Source: Rhodopseudomonas sp. BAL398 (GTDB lineage: Bacteria > Pseudomonadota > Alphaproteobacteria > Rhizobiales > Xanthobacteraceae). From it: a stretch of DNA of 64,000 bases. The position numbers and the translations under genes are program-made. The stretch's first letter is position 1; every line of letters starts with the position of its first letter. The stretch covers positions 3,550,501-3,614,500 of the forward strand of contig NZ_CP133111.1 in the NCBI RefSeq assembly GCF_033001325.1, written 5' to 3'. Shown one piece after another: positions 17,987 to 27,310 of the stretch. The notes beneath the pieces were generated by a model. The model made no database searches. It was not told where the DNA came from and saw nothing but the letters and a program-made list of their open reading frames with translations.

Positions 17987-18979
17987 TCAGCTCTCGTCGC
18001 GGCGATAGAGCGGATAGATCCCGCCGAACGACAATTTGCCCAAAATGCCGGCCCAGCGATAGAAGTAATCGGCAAAGCCCTTGCGCCCGCTGATCGCCGC
18101 GCGCGGCGCTTGCGCCAGCAGCAGCAGGCCCTGCGCCAGCGCCTTCAGCCGCAGGATCCAGCGCGTGCGCTGCCGGTTGTCGCTGTTGCGCGCGATCGCC
18201 GCCGCATAGGCCTGGCCGCCGGCATAGAACCGCCGGCGCAGATAGCGGCCTTCGCATCGCGCGGCCGGAACATATTCACGCACAATCGCGCCGGGCAGCC
18301 AGCCGAAGCTGCGGCCACGCCGCTGCAGCCGGCAGAACAGCTCGTAGTCCTCGCCGCCGCCGACGCCGAACGACGCGTCGAACGGAACGTCGTCGGTCAA
18401 TGTGGTGGCGCGGCGAAAGATCGAGTTGCAGGTGGCAAGCGAGATGCTGGCGTTCTTGTCGGGACCGAAGGCGTAGAGCTCGTGCCCGTCGGCGCGATCG
18501 AGCTCGCGCGCAAACAGCTGCCTGACGGCACCGCTCGGCAGATCCGGATTTTCGAAATTTGCAATGACCCGGCCGAACAGAACGTCATGCCGGGTCGCTC
18601 GCAATGCTTGTGCGACGGCTTCAAACCAGCCGGACTCACACAATTCGTCATCATCGATGAAGGCCACGAAGGCTTCGTCCGTCGCGCCGATCCCGACATT
18701 GCGGGCCACCGATATATTGGCCGGATGCGCCGCGAGCCAGCGCATCGGCAGCGCGCTCGCCGCCGCGGCCGCGGCCACCACATCGGCGGCCGAGCCGTCG
18801 TCGCTGTTGTCGACGATATAGACCGACGGCCGCAGATCCTGCGGCACCGTCTGCCGGCTCAGACTATCGAGCGTCTGGCGCAGCAGCTGCGGCCGGTGAT
18901 AGGTGCAGATAATGACCGCCAGGCCGATCGGATCGTGCCGGCGCGCGCTGTTTGGGTCTTCGATGCTGACGGGCTGCAT
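17987..18979 (-). CDS. Glycosyltransferase family 2
   Basis: A 330-residue GT-A enzyme. It begins its catalytic domain with LAVIICTYHRPQLLRQTLDS (near 19-38), followed by the acceptor/donor region YIVDNSDDGS and the DxD motif FIDDDELCE (near 118-126). The C-terminal third has a basic, helix-rich tail likely to lie on the membrane. Predicted to transfer a nucleotide-activated sugar to a lipid-linked glycan. It is convergent with the previous gene and divergent from the next GT2 gene. Confidence 0.85.
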   Translation of the reverse strand: MQPVSIEDPNSARRHDPIGLAVIICTYHRPQLLRQTLDSLSRQTVPQDLRPSVYIVDNSDDGSAADVVAAAAAASALPMRWLAAHPANISVARNVGIGATDEAFVAFIDDDELCESGWFEAVAQALRATRHDVLFGRVIANFENPDLPSGAVRQLFARELDRADGHELYAFGPDKNASISLATCNSIFRRATTLTDDVPFDASFGVGGGEDYELFCRLQRRGRSFGWLPGAIVREYVPAARCEGRYLRRRFYAGGQAYAAAIARNSDNRQRTRWILRLKALAQGLLLLAQAPRAAISGRKGFADYFYRWAGILGKLSFGGIYPLYRRDES

Positions 18980-19258
18980 GTCATCCGCCCGCGGCTGATG
19001 GCATGCCGGACGCGGCCGGCTGGCGCGGCATTGCCGTGCAAGCGCGCTGCGCCTGCGATCGCTGGGTCGGGTCGCCGCCGGGGCGGAAATTATTAACGAT
19101 AATCATAGTCCTCCGCGCAAGCCGCGTGTCTTGGCGATCGCCGCACACCAGTTGAACCTATTATCGAGGCAAATCGTTTTCATCATATGATTGTCCCGCC
19201 GAATTCTTCGGCGCGACATCGGCGGTCCGGCCGCCGATATTGTTCACCGGAGTGCCGC

Positions 19259-20191
19259 ATGGACGTGGTTTGCGTCGTGATCCCCACGCTCAATCGCCCC
19301 GCGCCGCTGCGCCGCGCGATCGAGAGCCTAGGCCGGCAGGTCGGACTCGACGAGATCGGCGTGGAGATCATCGTCGTCGACAATTCGGCCGACGGCAACG
19401 CGCAGGCCCCGGTCGCCGAGATCGCGGCGCGGATCGGCTTGCCGCTTCGCTATCTGCACGAGCCGCGGCCGGGCGTGTCCAGCGCGCGCAATGCCGGCGT
19501 GCGCGCCGCGCAGGGGCGCTGGGTGGCGTTCCTCGATGACGACGAGGAAGCCGACGACAACTGGCTGTCCGGACTCGTGGAGACGGCGCGCCGGACTGGC
19601 GCGGATGCGGTGTTCGGCCCGGTGAACGCCAGGAGCGAGGGCAGCGCCGGGATCGAGGAATTTTCCCGCTATTTTTCCCGACAGATGGAATGTGCCGACG
19701 GCGCCGACATCACCAGCCGCGCCGCCTATCTGGGCACCAACAATTCGATGTTCGACCGGCTGCGCTGCCTGAACGACGCCGCCCCCTTCGAACTGTCGCT
19801 GAACAGTATCGGCGGCGAGGACAGCCTGTTGCTGAAGCGGCTGACATTGTCCGGCCGGCGGCTGTTCTGGGCTGCCAATGCCGGCGTGATCGAATGGGTG
19901 CCGCAGAGCCGGCTGAACTGGGGCTATATCCGCAAGCGCAAATTCCTCAGCGGCCAGATCCGGGTGTTCGTGCTCGGCATGCTGCGGCCGGCGCATTGGC
20001 TGGAGATGCTGGGCTGGATGGCGGTCGGCGTGGCGCAGATCGGGCTCGGCGGCCTCGCGATGCTGGCCTTGTCGCCATTCGGCGAGCGGTCGCGCGCGCG
20101 CGCCTCGGTGGTGTTCTCCGCAGGCCTCGGCAAGGTGCTGTGGATGCCGCGCTTCCGCCCGGCGCTCTATGGATCCGGATTGGTCTCTTGA
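19259..20191 (+). CDS. Glycosyltransferase family 2
   Basis: A 310-residue GT2 enzyme from the ATG at 19259, which has CGGAG eight bases upstream. Motifs are VCVVIPTLNRPAPLRRAIES (near 4-23), IVVDNSADGN and the DxD motif FLDDDEEAD (near 93-101), with GGEDSLLLKRL later. It resembles the minus-strand GT2 at 17987-18979 (same motif order), suggesting an old duplication. A hydrophobic C-terminal region may anchor it to the membrane. Confidence 0.85.
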   Translation: MDVVCVVIPTLNRPAPLRRAIESLGRQVGLDEIGVEIIVVDNSADGNAQAPVAEIAARIGLPLRYLHEPRPGVSSARNAGVRAAQGRWVAFLDDDEEADDNWLSGLVETARRTGADAVFGPVNARSEGSAGIEEFSRYFSRQMECADGADITSRAAYLGTNNSMFDRLRCLNDAAPFELSLNSIGGEDSLLLKRLTLSGRRLFWAANAGVIEWVPQSRLNWGYIRKRKFLSGQIRVFVLGMLRPAHWLEMLGWMAVGVAQIGLGGLAMLALSPFGERSRARASVVFSAGLGKVLWMPRFRPALYGSGLVS

Positions 20192-20238
20192 GATGTTGAC
20201 CGCAAAAGCGATCAGCAGGAATCAAGCCGTCAAGCCCA

Positions 20239-20342
20239 TCATTGCGAGGAGCTGTTGCGACGAAGCAATCCAGTCTGTGCTTGCCGCCCCTGGATTGCTT
20301 CGCGTTCGGACGGCGCTACGCGCCGTCCTCGGCTCGCAATGA
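20239..20342. repeat. Intergenic palindromic repeat, family A, copy 1 (three-stem)
   Basis: Outer arms TCATTGCGAG (20239-20248) and CTCGCAATGA (20333-20342) enclose two perfect hairpins. These are CGAAGCAATCCAG (20261-20273) with CTGGATTGCTTCG (20290-20302), and GGACGGCGC (20308-20316) with GCGCCGTCC (20320-20328). A second copy is at 33541-33649. It lies between convergent genes. Confidence 0.85.
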
Positions 20343-20456
20343 CGAAATCATCTCTGATGTATTGGTTTCTCTTTTGGTCCGACTCTGACGCTCATCGCAG
20401 ACGGATCGGGCAGGCGTTGGGCGCCCCTCCAACTCAGCGCTGCCTTCGCCGCACGA

Positions 20457-21455
20457 TCAGCGGCGCGACAGCGTGCGGCGCAGCCCGTCCTGCAGTCCGA
20501 TCCCGGCCTTGAATCCCATCGCGGCCTCGGCTTTGTCGGTCGCGTAATCCGCGCGCAAGGCGAACAGCCGCAATTCGGATGGCGTCGGCGCCAGCGCCGC
20601 GCAATGCGCCCCCGGCAGTCCGGCCTTGCGCCAGACCTTGGCGGCCATCGCCACGGCCATCCGCAATGCCAGCTCGACCTGCGATAAGTCGCGCAAGGCG
20701 GGTTGAGCGTCCGCCGCGGCCAGCGCGCGAAAATATGCGTTCCAGCTTGGCGTCTCGGGTCCGACCGCGTTGACAATCGTTACGCCCGGCAAATTCTGCG
20801 AATCCTGCGCGAGCCGCGCGCAAGCCTGGGCGGTGATCGCCGCGACATCATCGATATGGATCAGCGCCGCCATCCCCTCCCCCGACGACCCGAACGTCCC
20901 CCAGGCGCCGCAGCGAATCCGCGCGATCATCTTGTCGACCCACAGCTGGCTGTGGGCGCCATAGACGATTCCGGGCCGCAATATCACCGCGCGCCTGGTC
21001 TGTGGCTGCTCGGCGACCCATTGCCGGATCGACTCTTCGCATTGCCGCTTGGCCAAGCCATAGCTGCCGGGGTCACCGTGAGGCGGCGTGTCTTCGCCGA
21101 CATGGCCGGCGGCGCTGCCGTAGACCGCGATCGAGCTGAAATACACCAGGTTGGCGGTGCCGGCGGCCGACATCGCGGCGAGCAGCCTGCGGCACTGGTC
21201 GGGCATCGCCGCGATCGACCGATAGGCGGTGTGAACGACGATGTCGGTGCCGGCGACCGCGGCGCGTAGCTGATCGGGATTGTCGAGATCGCAGGGGTAA
21301 CTTTGCACTTGCGCCGTGGCCGCGGCCGCCGGCTTGACCTGCCGGACACCGGCGCGAAGGCGCGCGCCGTCGCGGGCTAACGGCTCGAGCAGGCTCGAGC
21401 CGATGAAGCCGGTGGCGCCGGTGACGAGAATGTCGATGTTGCGCGCATCGGACAT
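20457..21455 (-). CDS. NAD-dependent epimerase/dehydratase (extended SDR)
   Basis: A 332-residue nucleotide-sugar-modifying SDR. The glycine motif TGATGFIGSS is near residues 10-19 and the active-site YGLAKRQCE (YxxxK) near 140-148, with a serine pair SSIAVYGSA before it. ATG 21455 is preferred; the frame can also start nine codons earlier at 21482, overlapping the flippase stop. It is 10 bases downstream of the flippase gene and probably in one operon with it. Sugar substrate not predictable. Confidence 0.8.
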   Translation of the reverse strand: MSDARNIDILVTGATGFIGSSLLEPLARDGARLRAGVRQVKPAAAATAQVQSYPCDLDNPDQLRAAVAGTDIVVHTAYRSIAAMPDQCRRLLAAMSAAGTANLVYFSSIAVYGSAAGHVGEDTPPHGDPGSYGLAKRQCEESIRQWVAEQPQTRRAVILRPGIVYGAHSQLWVDKMIARIRCGAWGTFGSSGEGMAALIHIDDVAAITAQACARLAQDSQNLPGVTIVNAVGPETPSWNAYFRALAAADAQPALRDLSQVELALRMAVAMAAKVWRKAGLPGAHCAALAPTPSELRLFALRADYATDKAEAAMGFKAGIGLQDGLRRTLSRR

Positions 21456-21465
21456 GCGAACGGCT

Positions 21466-22908
21466 TCAACTGTGGCTGGCACGGCGCGCCGGCCACACCG
21501 CGATCATCCGGGCCAGATCGTCGCGCGCGAAGACGAACAGCAGCACCGTGTAGGTCGCCATGCCGAACACCACCAGCATCGCCAGCGTCAGCGAGCGATC
21601 CAGGATCGGGGGCGCGATGCCCAAAATGCCGACCAGCACTCCCATGACGATGGCCAGGCCCCAGGCCGGCGCCAGCGCATGGAAGCGAGCGCTGCGCGAC
21701 CATCCAAAATTGCGCGGCGATACGCAGATCGCGATCGCGGCCTGCAACACGTCGCCGGCGATCCGCGACAGGCCGACGCTGATCGGGCCGAGGCTGACGG
21801 TGGACACCAGCACCAACAACGTGCCGGCAAATGCCACGCAATTGGCCACCAGGCTGAATTCGGGCCGCGCAGTCGCCGAAAATGCCGAATAGATCAGCCG
21901 CGACGGCATCATGATGGCGCTGCCGATGCCGAGGCAAACCGCGATCTTCACCGATTCATCCCAGCCCGGGCCGGACACCAGCGGCAGCAAGGTCGGCATC
22001 ACCGCGGCCATGCCGATGAAGATCGGCACGATCGCCAATGAGGCGAGCGAGACCAATTCCGACACGCGACGCAGCAGCCGCGAGCGGTCCTTCTGAACCG
22101 CGGCGAACCAGGAGAATGCCAGATTGTGGCTTGTGGCGCCGATCGCGCCGCGAACCGGCTCGATCAGTCGCATCGCGACATTGACGTAACCAAGCGTGGC
22201 CAGACCATAGAATGCGCCAACCAGATAGTTGAAAGCCACATAGGTCATGCTGTCGATCACCCGATCGAGCAGCGTCAGCGTGCCATAGCGGCCCATGCCG
22301 GCCAGGTTCTTCAGCGACAGCTGCGGCAGAATGAAAATTCTGATGCGCCATTGCAGCACCACCGCGCGGATGATGACCACCAGCAGCCGCTGCGCGATCA
22401 AGGCCCATAGGCCGAAGCCGGTCATCGCCATCACCACCGATATCGGAATGCCGATCAGGTGGCCGAACAGCGTCGCCGCCGACACGTCATTAAAGCGCCG
22501 CAGCCGCCGCGCCAGCCCCGTCATCACGTCGGAATGCCCCGAAAAGAACACCGAGCACATCGCGACCGGCAACAGGGTGGCGATCTCGGGTTCGCCGTAG
22601 AGATGCGCAAGCAGATAGCCGGCCGGAACCGCCGCGACGACCAGGACCAGTCCGATCAGCCAGCTTCCGGTCAGCGCCGCGCGCAAATGCACGCGACGCA
22701 GCACGCTGCGCTGCGCCAGCGCTTCCTCGAACGGCGCGCCGACGATGACCGAACCCAGCGCAACCACGGTGAGCACCAATGCGGCCAGGCCGAAATCGCG
22801 GGGCGTGAGCAATCGCGAGCAGATCGCCGTGCTCACCGTCAGCAGCGCAAGACGGCCGACAGTGTCCATCCCGGCCCAACCGAGCCATCCTAGAACACGG
22901 GTGCGCAA
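21466..22908 (-). CDS. Polysaccharide flippase (Wzx/MATE-like)
   Basis: A 480-residue polytopic protein with 12-14 hydrophobic segments of the polysaccharide-transporter (MOP) superfamily. The typical N-terminal part LLTVSTAICSRLLTPRDFGL is seen near residues 22-41. Such proteins move undecaprenyl-linked repeat units across the inner membrane. It is followed at 10 bases by the epimerase gene. A second flippase is encoded at 27311-28825, so the locus may build two glycans or use them for different repeat units. Confidence 0.85.
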   Translation of the reverse strand: MRTRVLGWLGWAGMDTVGRLALLTVSTAICSRLLTPRDFGLAALVLTVVALGSVIVGAPFEEALAQRSVLRRVHLRAALTGSWLIGLVLVVAAVPAGYLLAHLYGEPEIATLLPVAMCSVFFSGHSDVMTGLARRLRRFNDVSAATLFGHLIGIPISVVMAMTGFGLWALIAQRLLVVIIRAVVLQWRIRIFILPQLSLKNLAGMGRYGTLTLLDRVIDSMTYVAFNYLVGAFYGLATLGYVNVAMRLIEPVRGAIGATSHNLAFSWFAAVQKDRSRLLRRVSELVSLASLAIVPIFIGMAAVMPTLLPLVSGPGWDESVKIAVCLGIGSAIMMPSRLIYSAFSATARPEFSLVANCVAFAGTLLVLVSTVSLGPISVGLSRIAGDVLQAAIAICVSPRNFGWSRSARFHALAPAWGLAIVMGVLVGILGIAPPILDRSLTLAMLVVFGMATYTVLLFVFARDDLARMIAVWPARRASHS

Positions 22909-23017
22909 GTCCTGTTTCCCTTCGATGCAAGAGGCTCGGAACCATCACGGCTCCTGCAAAGACGGTTGCAAAACAACAGAATGCCGAGCAGCCAGCAATG
23001 TTTAACAAAGATTAACG

Positions 23018-25135
23018 CTAACCAGCCCTCACGATCCTGTCGCGGGGCATCGGCTTTGCAGCGCCGTCCGATGCCACGTCGCCGGCTGCGGCGACGGTTG
23101 TTCGCAACACCTTGTCGGCCGGCACGCCGAGCCAGTCGACAAGCTCGGCATGGCTCGGCTCCGCCGGATCGTCGGCCGCCGCCACCAGCACGATGCGATC
23201 GGCAGCACCGGCCAGCTTGCCGGCCTGGTCACGGCTTGCGATCACCGGGCCATCGAAGACCAGAAAATCGAAATCCTCGGCCACGCCCGACGTGTCGATC
23301 GGGTCGCCGCGCAGCGCCAGACGCAGGCAGATATCCTGCTCGTTCTTCAGGATCGGCGCGACGCTCAGCGTTTGCGAGCCGGCCTCGACCCGATAGACCG
23401 GTCGCAAAATCCCGGCGAGCTTGACCAGGCGGACCGGCGCGTCGCTGGGTATGACTGCGGCCAAGGCCGGGCTGGCAGTGTCGGCCTCGACCAGCAGCGC
23501 GCGGCGGCCGTGGCTGGCGGCCATCCAGGCCAGATCGGCGGCGACCTCCAACTTGCCGCGGCCCGGTCGACCGGAACTGACCAGCACCGAGATCGGCTTC
23601 TTCCGGTTGCGAAGGCCGGCCAGGCCGGACGGCAAGATGGCTTTGTAAAGCGCCATGATGGCGGCGCCCCTGTCGGATTCCGAGTGGCCGCGAATCTCCT
23701 GCGGCTCAGCCGCCGGGCTCTGTTCGTTGGGGCGATGATCCTGCGCCGGCGTCCGGCCGTCGGTGTCGCCGCCGCTGCGCCCGTTTTGAAAGATCGCCAG
23801 CAGAACGACCGCCGCGATCGACAGCACCGCGCCGACCAGGCCGCCGAACACGCCCCACAACAGCAATTTCTTGAGACCGCGCTGCGCCGTGGGGGCGCGT
23901 GCCGGCGACACGATGCGCACGCTGGTGGCGTCGATCTGGCTGAATTCGCTGGTCTCGCGCGCCTTGGTCTCGAACGATTCGAGGATCTTGCGATTGCCCT
24001 CGACGTCGGCCTGCAGCGTTCGCAGCCCGACCTCGGCCTGCCGCGCCTTGGACAGGTCGGCCGACAGCGCCGAGACCTTGCGCGACAGATAGGCGACTTC
24101 CGCCTGGGTCTGTTCGAGCTGCGATTGCGCCGCCTTGCGGACGCCGCCGAGCACCGTGTTGATGCTCTTGTCGATTTCCTTCAGCCGGTTGCGCGCGTTC
24201 ATCAAGGCCGGATGCTGCTCGCCGAGCGCCCCGGATAATTGCTCCGCCTCGCTGCGGGCGGCGGCCTGGTTGTTCAACAGCAAGGCCAGGCTGCGCGACT
24301 CCGGATCGGTCCCCAATTCGCCGATCGCGCTCATTTGCGGCTTCGATGACGCAAGCTCGTTGACCTTGCCGCGCAGCTTGGCTTCCCGGCTCTCCGCCAG
24401 AGTGAGCGCCGTGGTGGTCTCGCTGAGCCGCTGTTCGATCACCAGCTTGTCGCGAACGCCGACCAGCCCATTCTTCACCCGGAACGCCTCGACCTTGTCC
24501 TCGGCCTCGCGCAGATTCTGCCGCAGGCTCTGCAGCCGGCCGGTCAATTCGGTGGTGACCCGCGTCATCGACGCATTGCGGTCGATCTGGTCCTCCGCGA
24601 TATAGGCTTTGACCACGGCATTGGCGAGATCGGCCGCGCGTTGCGGCGAATCGGCCTCTGCGGTGACATCGACGATGAAGCTGCGTTCGGCGCGCTCCAC
24701 CTTGATCGCCCGCTGCAGCTTGATCAGCGCCTTGGTCTCGGCCGTTTCGCCGGACGCCGCGTCTGTGCCGCCCGTGGCCGGGGATCGCTCGCCGCGCAAC
24801 ACCCGCAACAGCACCCGCTCCGACTTGATGACGCCCATCTGGCTTTCGACGAAATTGATCGCCGTATTGGCGTCGATCTGACCGGTATCATTCGAGAAGA
24901 TGCGAAGGCCGCGCGGGTCTATCAGCACCTGCACCGTCGCCTTGTAACTGGCGGGGATCAGCAGCCGCGCGGCTAATCCAGCCAACACCGACAGCAAGGT
25001 GACGACGATGATCAGCCTGGAAAAGCGCTTCACCTGAGCGATCGCAACCGCTAAGGCCGCCGCCCAAGGATCCTCCCCGGAGAGGCTTGCCCGATCGGCC
25101 GTTGCGTCTGCCGATGCCGTTTTCCGAATTGACAT
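23018..25135 (-). CDS. Wzc/GumC-like chain-length protein with degenerate BY-kinase domain
   Basis: A 705-residue inner-membrane protein from the ATG at 25135. It has a Wzz-type domain with two membrane segments (about residues 38-57 and 420-445) and a long periplasmic coiled-coil part between them rich in Glu, Arg and Ala. The C-terminal domain is a P-loop ATPase of the bacterial tyrosine kinase type, but the Walker A reads SSGRPGRGKLEV: the lysine is kept and the following Ser/Thr is replaced by Leu. The A-prime motif LLVEADTASP is present. The C-terminus has no tyrosine cluster. It would control glycan length, while kinase activity is doubtful. The frame is open for 92 further codons upstream without features. 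Confidence 0.8.
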   Translation of the reverse strand: MSIRKTASADATADRASLSGEDPWAAALAVAIAQVKRFSRLIIVVTLLSVLAGLAARLLIPASYKATVQVLIDPRGLRIFSNDTGQIDANTAINFVESQMGVIKSERVLLRVLRGERSPATGGTDAASGETAETKALIKLQRAIKVERAERSFIVDVTAEADSPQRAADLANAVVKAYIAEDQIDRNASMTRVTTELTGRLQSLRQNLREAEDKVEAFRVKNGLVGVRDKLVIEQRLSETTTALTLAESREAKLRGKVNELASSKPQMSAIGELGTDPESRSLALLLNNQAAARSEAEQLSGALGEQHPALMNARNRLKEIDKSINTVLGGVRKAAQSQLEQTQAEVAYLSRKVSALSADLSKARQAEVGLRTLQADVEGNRKILESFETKARETSEFSQIDATSVRIVSPARAPTAQRGLKKLLLWGVFGGLVGAVLSIAAVVLLAIFQNGRSGGDTDGRTPAQDHRPNEQSPAAEPQEIRGHSESDRGAAIMALYKAILPSGLAGLRNRKKPISVLVSSGRPGRGKLEVAADLAWMAASHGRRALLVEADTASPALAAVIPSDAPVRLVKLAGILRPVYRVEAGSQTLSVAPILKNEQDICLRLALRGDPIDTSGVAEDFDFLVFDGPVIASRDQAGKLAGAADRIVLVAAADDPAEPSHAELVDWLGVPADKVLRTTVAAAGDVASDGAAKPMPRDRIVRAG

Positions 25136-25509
25136 GACCGTCCCGAACACTTGCCCCCCGCGATTGCCGGACGACTTCCCCAAACAGCCGACCCGACGGC
25201 ACCGCATGCAGCGGGTGCCCGCAATCCACAACGGCGCCCACGGCACCACGGGGTCCTCCGCGGCGCGATCATGACGCAACAAGGTTAATGGTCGATTGCC
25301 AAATGCGGCGCGCGCCCGACGCGCCTGCCCTGCAGCTCCATTGCCGCCATGTTCATCAGCGGCAGGTCCGCGATGCGGGCGCATCATTAATACTAAAATA
25401 TGCCCTTCCATCTATGCTTTCGGCTTCATCGCGATCCGATTGCCGTCGCGGCGCCCCGTCGACAAAGGCGAGCCGGGGACAGGCGCCGGGAAAAGTGACA
25501 AGGCAAGTG
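25136..25509. other. Divergent intergenic region in the polysaccharide locus
   Basis: About 370 bases between the chain-length gene (minus) and the ligase gene (plus), expected to contain both promoters. A short AT-rich patch (TTAATACTAAAATATG) lies at about 25388-25403. No operator-like palindrome was recognised. Confidence 0.4.
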
Positions 25510-26838
25510 ATGCCGGGCTCAACAAGCGCCAATGCCGCCACGATCCGCCACAGCGACGGCGGGGTAGAACGGTTCGACTGGATCGACACGGCGTCGTGGC
25601 TGCTGACCCTGGGCTTTCTGCTGTTCACCTTTATCGGCATCAGCCCGCTCGGCAACACATCGCCAACCGCGCGGGTCGAGGGCAGCCTCCCCGACCGCCT
25701 GGTCGTCCTGACCATGACGGCGGTGGCGCTGTTGATTCTGCTGCACCATCGCAGCGCCGCGGTCCAGATCGTCCGCGACAACATTGTGATTTTCAGCGCT
25801 CTCGCCTTCCTTCAGCTCAGCGTATTGTGGTCCGACTATCCGCAATTGACGATCCGCCGCGCCGTCCTGACCCTGCTGGGCGGCGTCATCGCGATGGCCA
25901 TCGCGGTCAGCGTCAAATCGCTGCGGTCGTTTCACACCCTGCTGTTTCTGACCTTGTTCGGGGTCATCCTCGCCAATCTGGCGGCGACCGCGCTATGGCC
26001 GGCGCTGACCATCTCGGAGATCGGCGTCCACGGCATCTATAGCCAGAAGAACGTCGCCGGCATGGTGGCGATGCTGTCGCTCATTATCTGCGTGACCTGG
26101 ATCGCCGGATCGGCGTCGCTCCCCCAAATCGCATTCGGGCTATTCGCCGCCGCAATCATCAGCTTCTTTCTGCTGATCACATCGAGCAAGACCTCGATCG
26201 CGCTGGCGGCGCTGGCGCTCGGCCTCGGCGGCATGTTCTGGCTCGCGTCGGGCATTGGGCGGCGCTTCGTGTTGGTGATGCTGGCCTTGGCGATGCTCGG
26301 CATCGCCGGCCTGCTCGTGCTGTTCGTGATCAATGATTTCGACGCGATGCGGGTACTGGGGCTGTTTGTCGGCGACACATCCTTCACCGGCCGCGACGAA
26401 TTATGGGCGTTCGCCTGGCGCAAGGCCTCCGAACGGATGTGGCTTGGCCACGGCTATGGGGCGTTCTGGGATGTCGGCCTGGTCAACGATCCGCTGACCA
26501 AACTCGAGCCCGGGACATGGCTCGGCGACGTGCAGAAAGGCATCATCAACCAGGCCCATAATGGCTATCTCGAACTGTGGCTGCAAATCGGCCTGCCGGC
26601 GACCTGTCTGGTGGTGATCGCCGTCGCCGCACGCATGGTGACGACGATGAGATTGTCGATCGTGAGCGCGCCCGCCAGCCACACGCGCCCAACCTATGCG
26701 GCGATCGCGCTGATCCTGTTCATCCATCTGGTGCACAATCTGACCGAGGCCACGCTGTTCGTGCGCGGAAGCCAGTTCTCCATCCTGGTGCTGATCCTGC
26801 TGTTCGTCAGCAGCGCATTCCAGCGCCGACAGGCGTGA
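25510..26838 (+). CDS. O-antigen ligase/polymerase family membrane protein
   Basis: A 442-residue polytopic protein with about ten to twelve hydrophobic segments. The family core is visible in GVHGIYSQKNVAGMVAMLSL (near 175-194) and the ligase loop motif NQAHNGYLELWLQIGL near 350-365. The ATG at 25510 has AAGGCAAG upstream; an earlier ATG at 25414 lacks a ribosome site. It is a second member of the family found at 13212-14489, but the motif near residue 352 (HNGYLE) is closer to exopolysaccharide polymerases such as ExoQ. Function as Wzy-like polymerase is likely. Confidence 0.8.
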   Translation: MPGSTSANAATIRHSDGGVERFDWIDTASWLLTLGFLLFTFIGISPLGNTSPTARVEGSLPDRLVVLTMTAVALLILLHHRSAAVQIVRDNIVIFSALAFLQLSVLWSDYPQLTIRRAVLTLLGGVIAMAIAVSVKSLRSFHTLLFLTLFGVILANLAATALWPALTISEIGVHGIYSQKNVAGMVAMLSLIICVTWIAGSASLPQIAFGLFAAAIISFFLLITSSKTSIALAALALGLGGMFWLASGIGRRFVLVMLALAMLGIAGLLVLFVINDFDAMRVLGLFVGDTSFTGRDELWAFAWRKASERMWLGHGYGAFWDVGLVNDPLTKLEPGTWLGDVQKGIINQAHNGYLELWLQIGLPATCLVVIAVAARMVTTMRLSIVSAPASHTRPTYAAIALILFIHLVHNLTEATLFVRGSQFSILVLILLFVSSAFQRRQA

Positions 26839-26852
26839 CCGCAAAGACTCGG

Positions 26853-27290
26853 TCAGCCGCCGCCTTGCTTGGCCCAATCCATCCGGCTCCAGAAGAACAG
26901 CCCGGCGCTGCCGCCGAGGAGACAGAAGAGCGTGATCAGCAATTCGCCAAGCCCAAGGCCATGGCCGACCACCGTATAGGGAAACAGACCGAGCCCGATC
27001 CAGAACAGCTTCTGCCATTGATAGGAATCGTGCCGCTTGGCGATCCTGCGGCGCGCCGACCAGATCTCCTTCGCCTCGTCGGAGAACGGCAACAGCCGCC
27101 GGAGCACGACCGGGATCAAATACAGCGCGATCAGGATCGCGAGGAACAGCGCCAGATCCATCCAGACCCGATCGCGGGACCCGGAGATCGCGCGCAGCAG
27201 CGGGGGCATCGAAAGACCAAGCGCAACGCGCCAGGCCATGCTCCACGGCGGACTATCCAATCCGACCAGAAATCGTTCGACCGGTGCCAT
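26853..27290 (-). CDS. Small membrane protein of unknown function
   Basis: A 145-residue protein with three to four hydrophobic segments (about 20-35, 45-66, 95-115 and 118-135) and a basic cytoplasmic loop (DEAKEIWSARRRIAKRHDSY). No family was recognised. It lies 20 bases downstream of the flippase gene at 27311 in the same direction, so it is probably co-transcribed with the flippase. It converges with the polymerase gene 14 bases away. Confidence 0.6.
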   Translation of the reverse strand: MAPVERFLVGLDSPPWSMAWRVALGLSMPPLLRAISGSRDRVWMDLALFLAILIALYLIPVVLRRLLPFSDEAKEIWSARRRIAKRHDSYQWQKLFWIGLGLFPYTVVGHGLGLGELLITLFCLLGGSAGLFFWSRMDWAKQGGG

Positions 27291-27310
27291 GATTTGCCCT
27301 GCCTGTTCGG

